From Pelagomonas calceolata (Eukaryota > Sar > Pelagophyceae > Pelagomonadales > Pelagomonadaceae), in the NCBI GenBank assembly GCA_918797485.1, contig CAKKNE010000005.1:4650001-4714000 (forward strand): a stretch of DNA of 64,000 bases. The letters run 5' to 3'. A program made the position numbers and the translations under genes. The notes beneath the pieces are model-generated. The model saw only the letters and a program-made list of their open reading frames with translations. It did no database searches and had not been told where the DNA came from. Numbering within the stretch: position 1 is the first letter of the stretch; each line of letters begins with the position of its first letter. Below are positions 25,405-33,787 of this stretch, piece after piece.

Positions 25405-28400
25405 CTAGCTCAGCCGCAGGTCCAAAGTTGTACGGGTAGCGTTCCGCGGCGCCTCGTGCTCCTTCCGCGTTTTCACGACCTCGAGGTGGGGCCGGCCCGC
25501 CGTAAGTTTTGACAAACCGGCGCGCGTCGACTTCTTGATGCGCGTCGGGTCCGAATGTAAGGTCCCGGCCTTCGACTTTTTGGAGCCGCTCTTGACCTCG
25601 CGCTCGGCGAGGGCCGCGCCATACACATCTAAATGGGTCAGGTGCCGGCAGTGGTCCACGAAGGAATGCAAGAACGACGCATCTAATCTTTGACAGTTCG
25701 CGAGCGACGCCACCGCGACCATTGGCAGCGCGCCCGGCTTCAGCGGGACGCTGCGCAGCCGCGTGCAGCCCGAGCAATCTAAATGTGTGGCTCGCGGCGC
25801 TATGACAGATAGGTTACTGAGACCGTCGCACCGCGGCACGGCCAGCGCCAACAACCGCGGTCCATCCAACATAAGCCCGTCGACGTGGCGGCACCCGTCG
25901 AGCTCCAAAGCTTCCAGGTTCTCGAAGCGCAGCGGCGGCCGTGCCCGCCCGCCAAAGTCATTCACATGACTTCGCGGCGACGACGACGACGGCGATGAGT
26001 TAGATACGGACGGCGGGCTCCGCGACAGGCCGTCCGTCGAGTTGTCGTCGGACTCGTCGCCGTTCGACGGCGCCCACCAGTCGCCCTCGCGGTAGGAATC
26101 GACCTCGTCCAGTAAATCCAACAGGGCTCGGACCCGCTTCTTGTTGCCCCCCTGCTGGTGCGCGAACTCGCAGGTCGCCCTTGAACATCTTCCGGCCAAA
26201 AAGCGCGCGCAGACCGGCAGGCCCGTCCGCCGGTCGACGGGTAAGGCGGCGGCGACCTTCGCGAACCGTCTATACTCCGCGCTCCGCGGCTCGGCCAGCC
26301 GCCTTAGGACAGAGGGCGTGCCGCTCCCGCCCGCGTGGCCGCCGACCCAGCACTGCAGCAGCGCATCAAACCGCTCGCCGTTATGTTGCCGCCGCTGGCG
26401 CCGCGGCGGCGTCGCCCGCGCCGGCGACGGCGAGCGCCGCTCAACACGCGGCGGTTCGTCGAAGGCGAGGCGCCGCGACGTCGGACTCGCGAAGGACACG
26501 TTCCGCTCGGGCCGCTCGTCGTCCATCGCGAAGAGCTCGTCGTCGGACTCGGCTTCGGGCCCCTTGACGGGCGTCATCTCGCCGAAGTGGCCGTCCGACG
26601 TGGCCGACAGGCGGCGATCCGACGACGCCACCGGCGGCGGCAGCTGCGTGTCCGAGGCCAGCGTCCCGCGGCAGTTCGCGCAGGCGACGAGCCGCAACCG
26701 CCGCAGCGCGGGACACGCCAGCGGCAGGGCCGCGAAGTGCTTCGCCGTGAAGTCGCGCGCCCGCAACAACTCGAGCGACACCAGCCCATCTAGATGGGGC
26801 GCCTCGTTGCCGAGATACGCTGCTCTAGTAGCCGCTCTGGCTCGCAGCACGCCGCCCAGCGTCGCGCGCGCGGCGTCATCATCATCATTCTCGTGCGAGA
26901 CCATCGCGTCCTCCAGGGTCAGGGACTTCAGGGCCGTGCCGGCTCGCGCGAACGCCGCCGCGAAGGCGTCCGACGGCGCCCTTAATCGCCTCAATGAACG
27001 TAAGCGCTCGGGCGCCGAGCTGTCGACGCCCCGCACGCCGCAGAACGCGCCCGCGCACTGCGCCGCGTTCAGCTCATTTAGTAAAGGCGCCCGCTTCACG
27101 CCGAGTTTTTGGACCGCGCAGCGCGTCAGCCGCAGCACGCGCAGGCGCGGCAGCCGGTCGAGGAGCAACGAACCAAATCTCAAACCCTCCAAGTCGAGCG
27201 TCTCGATGTTCGATTTGAGGGCCGCGTCGCCGACGGCGTTCGCGGACGTCGCCCGCAGCGACGCCGTCTGCAGCGTATCTAGCGTATGCAACAAAGCACC
27301 CACATCTAGGGCCGTCAGCGCGCTGCACGCGATGTCCAGGGCCTTGATGGACGCGAACTTTGAGACGAGAGGCGGCCGGGCGACGACGTGCGCGACGGCG
27401 AAGCCGCCGACCCGTTCCAGATTCGGCAGGATGCCCTGGACGTGCTCGAGCGACGCGGCGAGTGGTCTCACGGAACCATCCCAGCTGCCGCGCACGTCCA
27501 GATCCACCAACGACTTCGGGAGTTTTGCCAGTAACGCCTGGAGCCAGACATCGCGGATTTGAGTATTATCAAAACCGACGAGGGCACACGAGAGGAAGGC
27601 CAGCGACGTCCCGCGCCAGGACGCGTCGAAGGGCGGCAGATCATCTAAAGTCGACGCCGTCGCCGCGTCGAGCGACTCCTCCGAGTCCGACGCGTCCTCG
27701 TCCCGGATGAGGCGCAGCGCCGCCTCGCGCCGCGCGCGCAGTTTTGAAATGCCGCCCCGCCGCAGATCGCAGCGGAGGCGCCTCAAATGAATTCCTAGCG
27801 TCGCGCAGGACCGCCAGCACGCGCCGGCCGCGAGCTTCGGGCACCGGCGACAAGACAGCTCCTCGAGGGCCGAACTCGCGAGGAGCGTATCTAACGCGTC
27901 GTCGTCGAACAGGTCGCAGCCGTCGACCGCGCACCGCCGCAACAAAGCGCAGCCGGATAAGGCTTGGGCGCAGCGCGGGCCGGCGCCCGTCCGCGACACG
28001 TCGGCCGCCTCCAACGTAGACGCGCAGGCCTCGACGAGCGCCGCCGCCGCGTCGTCGGACACGAGCGGCGCGTCGCGGAACCGCAAATCTTTTAGCGCCG
28101 TGTGCTCGCGCAGCGCGTCCGCGAAGCGGCCCTCGGCTTCCCGCGCGCCGGCGATGGACAGCACCTCGAGCCCGCCCTGGTCCGTGGCCGCGCTCCGCAG
28201 CATGGACTTGATGGCGCCGTCCGTGACGTGCAGGAGGCACGCCTCCTCGGAGTGCGCGGCCGCGCGCGCTCTTCCGAGCAACGCCGACGACGGCTTCGGG
28301 GCCGGCCGCTCCTCGGCCGCGTCCTGCTGGCCCGTGCGCGTCCAGTGCGTGGGGACGACGCCGCCCTGGCCGCCGCCGAGGCCCGCCGCGCGCAGCTCCA

Positions 28401-28797
28401 GTTTCAACAGAGGCGTCGCGCCGTCCTTCGAGCGGCTGTAGAGCGCCTGCACGAGCCAATCGCAGGGCCCGAAGTGCGCGGGCCAGCCGACGCGGATGCT
28501 CTGCGTCGCGGGCGGCAGCGCGCGGAGGCCTCTTCTTAACCCTCGTTCCGTCACGCCCAGCGGGACGCGTCCCAGCTCGACCGCGTCCAGCAAACTCTCC
28601 CGATTCAATGCTGCGGCCACTAATGCGTCCGTGAGGCGGTCCGTCTCGGCCGCAAAGGCCCAGAGCCCCTCGAGGGCCGCCGGCGGGAGGTATTGTAATT
28701 GTTCCTGTAAAAAGGTGTCGCCCTGCGAGATGCAGGCGACGACGCGCCTTGCGCACAGCTCTTGCAGGTCTCTTATGCGCCACTGGGGCGTGGTCAT
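25405..28797 (-). CDS. Leucine-rich-repeat protein with a CCCH zinc finger
   Basis: 1130 residues, ATG at 28795-28797, single exon. The N-terminus (about 1-65: LQELCARRVVACISQGDTFLQEQLQYLPP) is helical and F-box/SOCS-like in position. Many irregular LRRs of the AMN1/cysteine-containing kind run from about 210 to 730 (LKDLRFRDAPLVSDDAAAALVEAC, LEELSCRRCPKL) and again from about 960 to 1090. Between them is a Ser/Arg-rich acidic linker and one CCCH finger near residues 862-885, C-x7-C-x4-C-x3-H in VCARFLAGRCSRATCEFAH. CCCH fingers often bind RNA; LRRs bind proteins. An adaptor of an SCF-like complex is possible. No enzyme motif is seen. Confidence 0.78.
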   Translation of the reverse strand: MTTPQWRIRDLQELCARRVVACISQGDTFLQEQLQYLPPAALEGLWAFAAETDRLTDALVAAALNRESLLDAVELGRVPLGVTERGLRRGLRALPPATQSIRVGWPAHFGPCDWLVQALYSRSKDGATPLLKLELRAAGLGGGQGGVVPTHWTRTGQQDAAEERPAPKPSSALLGRARAAAHSEEACLLHVTDGAIKSMLRSAATDQGGLEVLSIAGAREAEGRFADALREHTALKDLRFRDAPLVSDDAAAALVEACASTLEAADVSRTGAGPRCAQALSGCALLRRCAVDGCDLFDDDALDTLLASSALEELSCRRCPKLAAGACWRSCATLGIHLRRLRCDLRRGGISKLRARREAALRLIRDEDASDSEESLDAATASTLDDLPPFDASWRGTSLAFLSCALVGFDNTQIRDVWLQALLAKLPKSLVDLDVRGSWDGSVRPLAASLEHVQGILPNLERVGGFAVAHVVARPPLVSKFASIKALDIACSALTALDVGALLHTLDTLQTASLRATSANAVGDAALKSNIETLDLEGLRFGSLLLDRLPRLRVLRLTRCAVQKLGVKRAPLLNELNAAQCAGAFCGVRGVDSSAPERLRSLRRLRAPSDAFAAAFARAGTALKSLTLEDAMVSHENDDDDAARATLGGVLRARAATRAAYLGNEAPHLDGLVSLELLRARDFTAKHFAALPLACPALRRLRLVACANCRGTLASDTQLPPPVASSDRRLSATSDGHFGEMTPVKGPEAESDDELFAMDDERPERNVSFASPTSRRLAFDEPPRVERRSPSPARATPPRRQRRQHNGERFDALLQCWVGGHAGGSGTPSVLRRLAEPRSAEYRRFAKVAAALPVDRRTGLPVCARFLAGRCSRATCEFAHQQGGNKKRVRALLDLLDEVDSYREGDWWAPSNGDESDDNSTDGLSRSPPSVSNSSPSSSSPRSHVNDFGGRARPPLRFENLEALELDGCRHVDGLMLDGPRLLALAVPRCDGLSNLSVIAPRATHLDCSGCTRLRSVPLKPGALPMVAVASLANCQRLDASFLHSFVDHCRHLTHLDVYGAALAEREVKSGSKKSKAGTLHSDPTRIKKSTRAGLSKLTAGRPHLEVVKTRKEHEAPRNATRTTLDLRLS

Positions 28798-29299
28798 TGT
28801 TTTATGCTGTGCTGTTTTATGCTGTGCTGTGCTCTGAGACAGCTGCTCTCGAGGATCACGACGAGTTCAAACAAACAATGATGGCAGCGATCAATGGTGT
28901 TTATGACAGTAGTTTTCAACGCATTTTGCGCAGTGATAAAGGCGTGTGAGGCACGATTAGGACCGCGCAAAACCAGTGTGCTCAAAGCAAATTCAGCGTC
29001 GCATCGACCGGAGAAAGCGCTCGCAAGGCTCATTCGGCGACTATAACTGGTACCGTGAGGCTCTCGACGAGTTTCTGTGAGACGCGTCGACTCGAATCAA
29101 AACGGGTTTTACAACGATTATTTTGCGCGTAATTTGCTGTTTTAGACATCATAGAGACGCCAGACACAGCGCGCGCCGTCGATTTGTCTCCCCTGCACTG
29201 CCGCCGCCGCTTGCTACTTGTTTCCGCGCCTTTCCGCGGCCTCAAATACCGCATTTGCGCTGTCCGCAGCCTCAGCTTAAAATACGAAACACAAACGCC
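28798..29299. other. Divergent intergenic region with short tandem repeat
   Basis: Next to the LRR-gene start, TTTTATGCTGTGCTG is repeated nearly twice at 28800-28832. The rest is AT-richer than the genes and probably holds both promoters. The upstream part of the frame at 29123-29299 is open but has no coding character. No conserved intergenic motif and no RNA gene found. Confidence 0.45.
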
Positions 29300-30175
29300 A
29301 TGACGATGCGCGCCGTCCTTCTCTACGCCGCCGCGGCGCTGCTCGCCAAGGCCGACGACCCCTGGGGCCTCGAGCACAAAGACGCCTACGACGTGTTGAA
29401 AGTGCCATTCGACGCGTCGCGCGAGCAGATCAAGCAGGCGTACAAGGCGCGGTCGAAGGAGCTGCATCCCGATAAACTGAGGAAAAGCGATAACGAACCA
29501 TTTCGCCAGCTGCGCAAGGCCTATGATATTGTGGGCTTTCCCCGCTCCAAAAAGAAGTACGACAAGGAGGCCCGAAAGAGGCACAAGCACGCGCCGCGGC
29601 GCGCGGAGAACACGCTCGCGGCGGACCTGGCGGGCGACCGCAAGCCCATCAATGTCGTGGTGGGGCGGTTGGAGAGCGGCCGCGCGCTCTTGTTGGACGA
29701 GGCCCTGGTGTCGCGGGACGGCTCGCACGAAGCGCGCTTCGAAGTGGACGGGAATCTGCGGGTGAGGGAAGCCGGTTCTCGCTCCATAGTCTGGCAGACC
29801 TTCGCCAAGCCGACGCGGGCGAAGCACGGCTTCGGCTGGCTCCTGCTGCAGCACGACGGCAACCTCGTGCTTAATAGTGGAGACAAGGGCCACGTCGAGA
29901 GCGTGATCTGGTCTTCCAACTCGGCGGACCCCGGTGCTTCGAAAAGTTATTTGGAGCTCGACGACGACGGCGGGTTGAGGGTGCATCGGAGGACGGCGGA
30001 CAACGCCTACGCGCCGTGCGCGTGGGGCTCGATGGGCTGCGGCGGCGGCCTCGCGCCCGTGCGGAACTCGATTAGGGTGCTGTTGCGGTCCATGTTCTAC
30101 CCGTCGGCGCTGAACCGCAAGAAGGGCGTCCTCTCGTCGCTGGTTGGTTTTCTCAAACGGTGCTTCTTCCTCTAA
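29300..30175 (+). CDS. Secreted/ER DnaJ protein fused to a bulb-lectin (B-lectin) domain
   Basis: 291 residues from the ATG at 29300 (a second ATG at 29306). Signal peptide MRAVLLYAAAALLAKA. J domain at about 28-88 with the Hsp70-activating HPD in KELHPDKL and the usual DAYDVLKVPFDASREQIKQAYK start. Then a beta-rich part (about 110-250) with a B-lectin signature: LLLQHDGNLVLNSGDKG...VIWSSNSADP and YLELDDDGGLRVHR. The C-terminus is basic and ends with a hydrophobic stretch. In the ER the J domain would recruit the lumenal Hsp70 (BiP) and the lectin would bind mannose-type glycans. This suggests a glycoprotein-folding helper, but that is inferred. One or two canonical sugar-site residues may differ. 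Confidence 0.85.
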   Translation: MTMRAVLLYAAAALLAKADDPWGLEHKDAYDVLKVPFDASREQIKQAYKARSKELHPDKLRKSDNEPFRQLRKAYDIVGFPRSKKKYDKEARKRHKHAPRRAENTLAADLAGDRKPINVVVGRLESGRALLLDEALVSRDGSHEARFEVDGNLRVREAGSRSIVWQTFAKPTRAKHGFGWLLLQHDGNLVLNSGDKGHVESVIWSSNSADPGASKSYLELDDDGGLRVHRRTADNAYAPCAWGSMGCGGGLAPVRNSIRVLLRSMFYPSALNRKKGVLSSLVGFLKRCFFL

Positions 30176-30208
30176 GTTGTGTAACAAAATCATTAGTACT
30201 ACAGCCTA

Positions 30209-32706
30209 CTACTTCCACTTGAAGAAGCCCGCCGGCGGCGCCTTGAGCGAGTCGTCCTCGCCCGCGCCCAAAAACATCGTGCGCCACCAGGCCTGCGCCG
30301 CGTCCTGGGCCGTGCCCTTCTCCAAGTTCTGGAACTTGGCGAGCTGCATCACCAAAATAGGCGCCTGGAGCGCGTGGCCTTTAAGGGCGGGCGGCTTGGA
30401 CACGTGCCACACGCTCTCGTCGACGAGCAGCTTTCGGGAAGTCGGGAAATCTAATAAAGTGACCGTGTCCGGCGCGGCGTCGGCGTAAGCATTGTCGTCG
30501 TCCTCCTCCGCCTCCTCCTCCTCTTGAACTGGTTGTAACAGGCGCGCGGCCTCGGCCGTCGACGCCGCCTCGCGGACGTCTATCGTGTCCACGTTCGACG
30601 CGTCCGCCACCACAACTCCATCAGACTCCAAAATCTGGAGCTCGGGCGGGATCGCCGTCTGCGCGAAGATCTGGGCTCTTACGTCTTGCTCAGACACCTC
30701 GAACTCCTTGAGCGCGAGGCCGCCCTCGACCCAGCGCGCCTTGAGCGTCCGCGGCGGCGCCTCGGCGATCGGCGGCAGCTCCTCGACCTCGATGTCATCA
30801 TCATCGCTCAGCGGCAGCTCCTCGACCTCGAGCTCGTCATCGCTCATAGGCAGTTCTTCCACTTCGAGCTCATCATCGGACGCGTGATCATCATCAACAA
30901 CAGGGCGCGCCTTCGCCTTCCTAAAAGCCTCCGCGGCCGACGTCAGTTTAGGTTCGTCCGCGACCTCGTCCAGCGCATCTAAAACATCGTCCTCGTGCTC
31001 ATCAAACGAAGGCGGTTCAGACACAACACCCGGCAGCTGCGGCCCCACATCCACGATCGACGTCCAGGAGTTGCGCTCGTAGGGCCAGACCCGTAAACCA
31101 GTCTTCTTGACCTTGACCGTGATGCGTCTCGGCTTGACTTCCACACAAAGGTCGCGCGCCGAGCACCCGGGCGGCAGCAACACCCGTAACTCAATCTCCC
31201 TGACTCGTTGCCGCCACGAGAAGCCAGGATAGGTGTAGGCCAGGCCCGGCGCGTTGGACGGCGGAAAGGCCCTGATCGCCTCGCTGCCGCGGTCCCACGA
31301 CGCCTCGAGGCAGTCGCTGGCCTGCGCCTCGGCTAATGCTACTAACTCTTTCATATCATCCTGGAGGAAAGTTTGTAAAACGGGTCGGAGCTCCGGTAGT
31401 CGCGCGCACGTCAACAGCGACCGCGGACCCAATCCTTCATCTTCAAATTTCGGCAGCAACGCGTCCCACTTGAGCCTTTCCAAGATCTCCTCGAGTAACA
31501 AATCGTCCTCGTCCTCGTCGTCCTCTTCCTCTAGGCGCGGCAGGTTGTCCGGGCCGTGGAGCTCCTGCGAGACCTCCGCATCATAGGAAACGTCGACGGG
31601 GCAGTCCGGGATGTACCGCTCGAGGTTCGTGTTGTTGACGCAGGTCGGGTGGCCCTGGCCGGCCCACCAGGCCTTCCAGCGGCGCTCCTGTGTTTTTTTT
31701 AGTGTTTGTCGTTTTGTGGCGTGATTTGTTTGTGGGCGTCCGTGTGTCGTCTCTCGGCATCGACGGCCCGCCGCGGCTCTCGCCCTCTCACGCCGACGGC
31801 GTCGAGGCGTGTGCGATCCGCTTCTCTCCGACCGCGTGCCGTCGCCGTGACCCACGCGTCGAACGAGAACGCCGCGAACAGACGTCGGCGGCGACGGCCC
31901 GACGCCATCGCCGCGACGCGCGCGTGTGAAAGAGGGACGCCGACACACACCTCGGGCGTCATTTCCGCGGCCAGGTCGTGCAAGTCGCCCTGGATCGCCC
32001 GCTTGCGCTTCTGCGCTCGCAACGCCCTCTTCGCCTCGACATATTCCGCTCTTAGTGATTTCGAGTTCCGCTCGACCTCCAACCCGGCCCTGCACGCCTC
32101 CAGCGCCTTATCGCAGGCACCTAACAAACGCAGCGCGCGCGCTAATCTCAAATGACCCTTCAGGAAGTCCGGTCTGAGTTTCGTGCACTCCTCGGCGTCG
32201 AGCCGCGCCTTCTCGAAGGCTCCCAATTCCAGAAAGCAGAGCGCCCGGTTCGAATAAAGAGAATGGTCGTAGGGGTCGAGGTCGATGGCCTCTCCATAAA
32301 ACTTGGCGGCATCTCGAAAACGTTTTTTGGCGAACAATGCGTTGCCTTCGACGCGCTTCTCCTCCTTGGCTTGCGCGAGCTCGACGCGCGACGGCGGCGC
32401 GCGCTGCTTGGCGGAGCTTTGCTTCGGGTGCGCGACCTCCTCGACGACGGGCAGGTCATCGTCCTCATCTTCCTCGTCGTCAGAACTACTGTCGGAGCTG
32501 TCGCGCTCGTGCGTGACATCTTCAATAACGACGGCGTCGTCGTCCGAGGCGTCTTCATTGGCTACGGTCGCGTCGGCGATGACGTAGTCGTCCTCCGCGT
32601 GCGAGACGGCCACCTCCTCGACGAGGACGCCCTCGTCGTCGCTCGGCGCGGTGGTGACCTCCTCGACGAGGATGCCGGAGTCGTCCGAGTCGCTGTCGTT
32701 TTCCAT
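30209..32706 (-). CDS. TPR and CS-domain co-chaperone-like protein, two exons
   Basis: Exons on the minus strand: 32706-31951 and 31687-30209; 744 residues. Starts MENDSDSDDSG with a long acidic leader holding EEV repeats (LVEEV, VVEEV). TPR domain at about 110-225 (EEKRVEGNALFAKKRFRDAAKFYGEAIDLDPYDHSLYSNRALCFLELGAFEKA), the Hsp70/Hsp90-tail-binding kind. After the splice comes a CS/p23-like domain (about 395-480: FSWRQRVREIELRVLLPPGCSARDLCVEVKPRRITVKVK), then repeated EVEELP acidic motifs and a UBL-like stretch before the C-terminus. Together these point to an Hsp90-cycle cofactor. The splice joins ...EMTPE to ERRWKAWW in phase 0. Confidence 0.82.
31688..31950 (-). other. Intron of the TPR-CS gene (263 nt)
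   Basis: Begins GTGTGTGTCGG and ends in an A-rich tract followed by ACACAG. No introner inverted ends are seen, so it is an ordinary or fully eroded intron. The first frame runs through it with Arg-rich shadow coding before stopping, whereas splicing preserves the family domains. Confidence 0.75.
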
Positions 32707-32920
32707 GCTTTGGCTGCGTTGTCTAGCTCGGATGAGCACGCAAATTATTGCTGTGTGATGTCCACTTGCTAGGTTTGATGAGTTCCACGTATCGTCAGGA
32801 CGCGAGATTTCGGCAGCACTGTCGCACCTCGGGCAGAGTTCAAATCGCGCAGACAACAGAGCGATGGAGGTCGACACCGCTGAGCTAGGCCGTCGCAAAA
32901 GAGCCACTGCGTTTTAGCTA

Positions 32921-32943
32921 GCTAGCGGCCGTAAGACACTAGC
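32921..32943 (+). promoter_or_regulatory. Conserved intergenic motif, copy 6
   Basis: GCTAGCGGCCG followed by TAAGACACTAGC, the best consensus match together with copy 3. It lies 215 nt from the TPR-CS ATG and 152 nt from the ATG of the small membrane protein at 33095. The rest of 32707-33094 shows nothing else. Confidence 0.55.
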
Positions 32944-33094
32944 AATCTAGCTCTGCGGCGAAGCAGACGGTGCGGCCCCCGGGCGAGAGATAGGAGCCGT
33001 CGCCGCGCCGTGCGGACGCCTGGGGCAACCCCGCACAGTCTCGCGGCGGTCACATCGCCGTGCTCCCTGGTTGGAAACGAAACAGCGGGCGGAA

Positions 33095-33758
33095 ATGGCG
33101 GAACCGACGGGAGCCAGCCAGAGCGTGTTCAGCGGGTCCATCTCGGACCTGAAGAAGAAGAAGGTCCCGCCGTAGGGGGCAGCGTCCCCAATTTACTGAA
33201 CAATTGCCATCGCAGAGCAGCACGGCCGCCGGCGCGCCCCCCGACGAACGCTCGAGGCGCGCCGCAAATTAAGGGGCGCCCGGCGCCGCCGCGGCGCGCG
33301 GTCGTGGGCGGCGCACGCGCGCGCGCGCCCGCGGCCGCCGCCGCGCCGCGAAGGCCGGTTCACCCCGGGTCTCGGGGTGGCCCGCGCTTGGAGAATTGAG
33401 GCAGCCTGGCCTCTTCTGGGGCCGCCGGTATCCCATCAAATCCCGTCGCCGCCGCCGCCGCTGAGCAGCGACGCCCGACCGCAGGCACCCGATCATCCAG
33501 TTCTGCTGGGGCCAGGAGCCGCACTGGATGTTCGTCTTCATCCTCTCGCACCTGCTGTTCTGGTACCGCGGCGGCGTCATCCACGGCTTCGCGTTCGAGA
33601 ACCTGTACTCGGACGACAAATTCAACCACGACGGCGGCATCCCCAGCGGGCCGAGCGGCTCCGGCATCTTCCCCATCTCGCTCCTGCTCATGTGCAGCGT
33701 GACCGTGACCGTGCTGGCCAAGATCGCCGTCTTCGTGCCGGAGAAGGCCGAGGAGTAG
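33095..33758 (+). CDS. Small two-helix membrane protein, probable two exons
   Basis: The clear part is 33485-33758, encoding HPIIQFCWGQEPHWMFVFILSHLLFWYRGG, a polar Gly/Pro/Ser loop, a second helix (FPISLLLMCSVTVTVLAKIAVF) and an acidic end PEKAEE. An upstream stop in frame at 33462-33464 means it needs a 5' exon or starts at Met 33528. An ATG at 33095 opens MAEPTGASQSVFSG; a GT at 33136 and an AG at 33483-33484 join in frame to give 104 residues. That join is inferred from phase only. No family is recognised. The predicted intron is GC-rich with no introner ends. Confidence 0.4.
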
Positions 33759-33787
33759 GGGGGTTGTATAAAAGACAGGTTTAAATA

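Noticed and set aside
26141-27562. 473-residue open frame antisense to the LRR gene, and similar antisense frames (e.g. 9121-9828, 29030-30193, 34272-35261)
   Set aside because: GC-rich codon use opens shadow frames opposite real genes; these have Arg/Ser/Ala-rich composition, no domain and overlap well-supported proteins.
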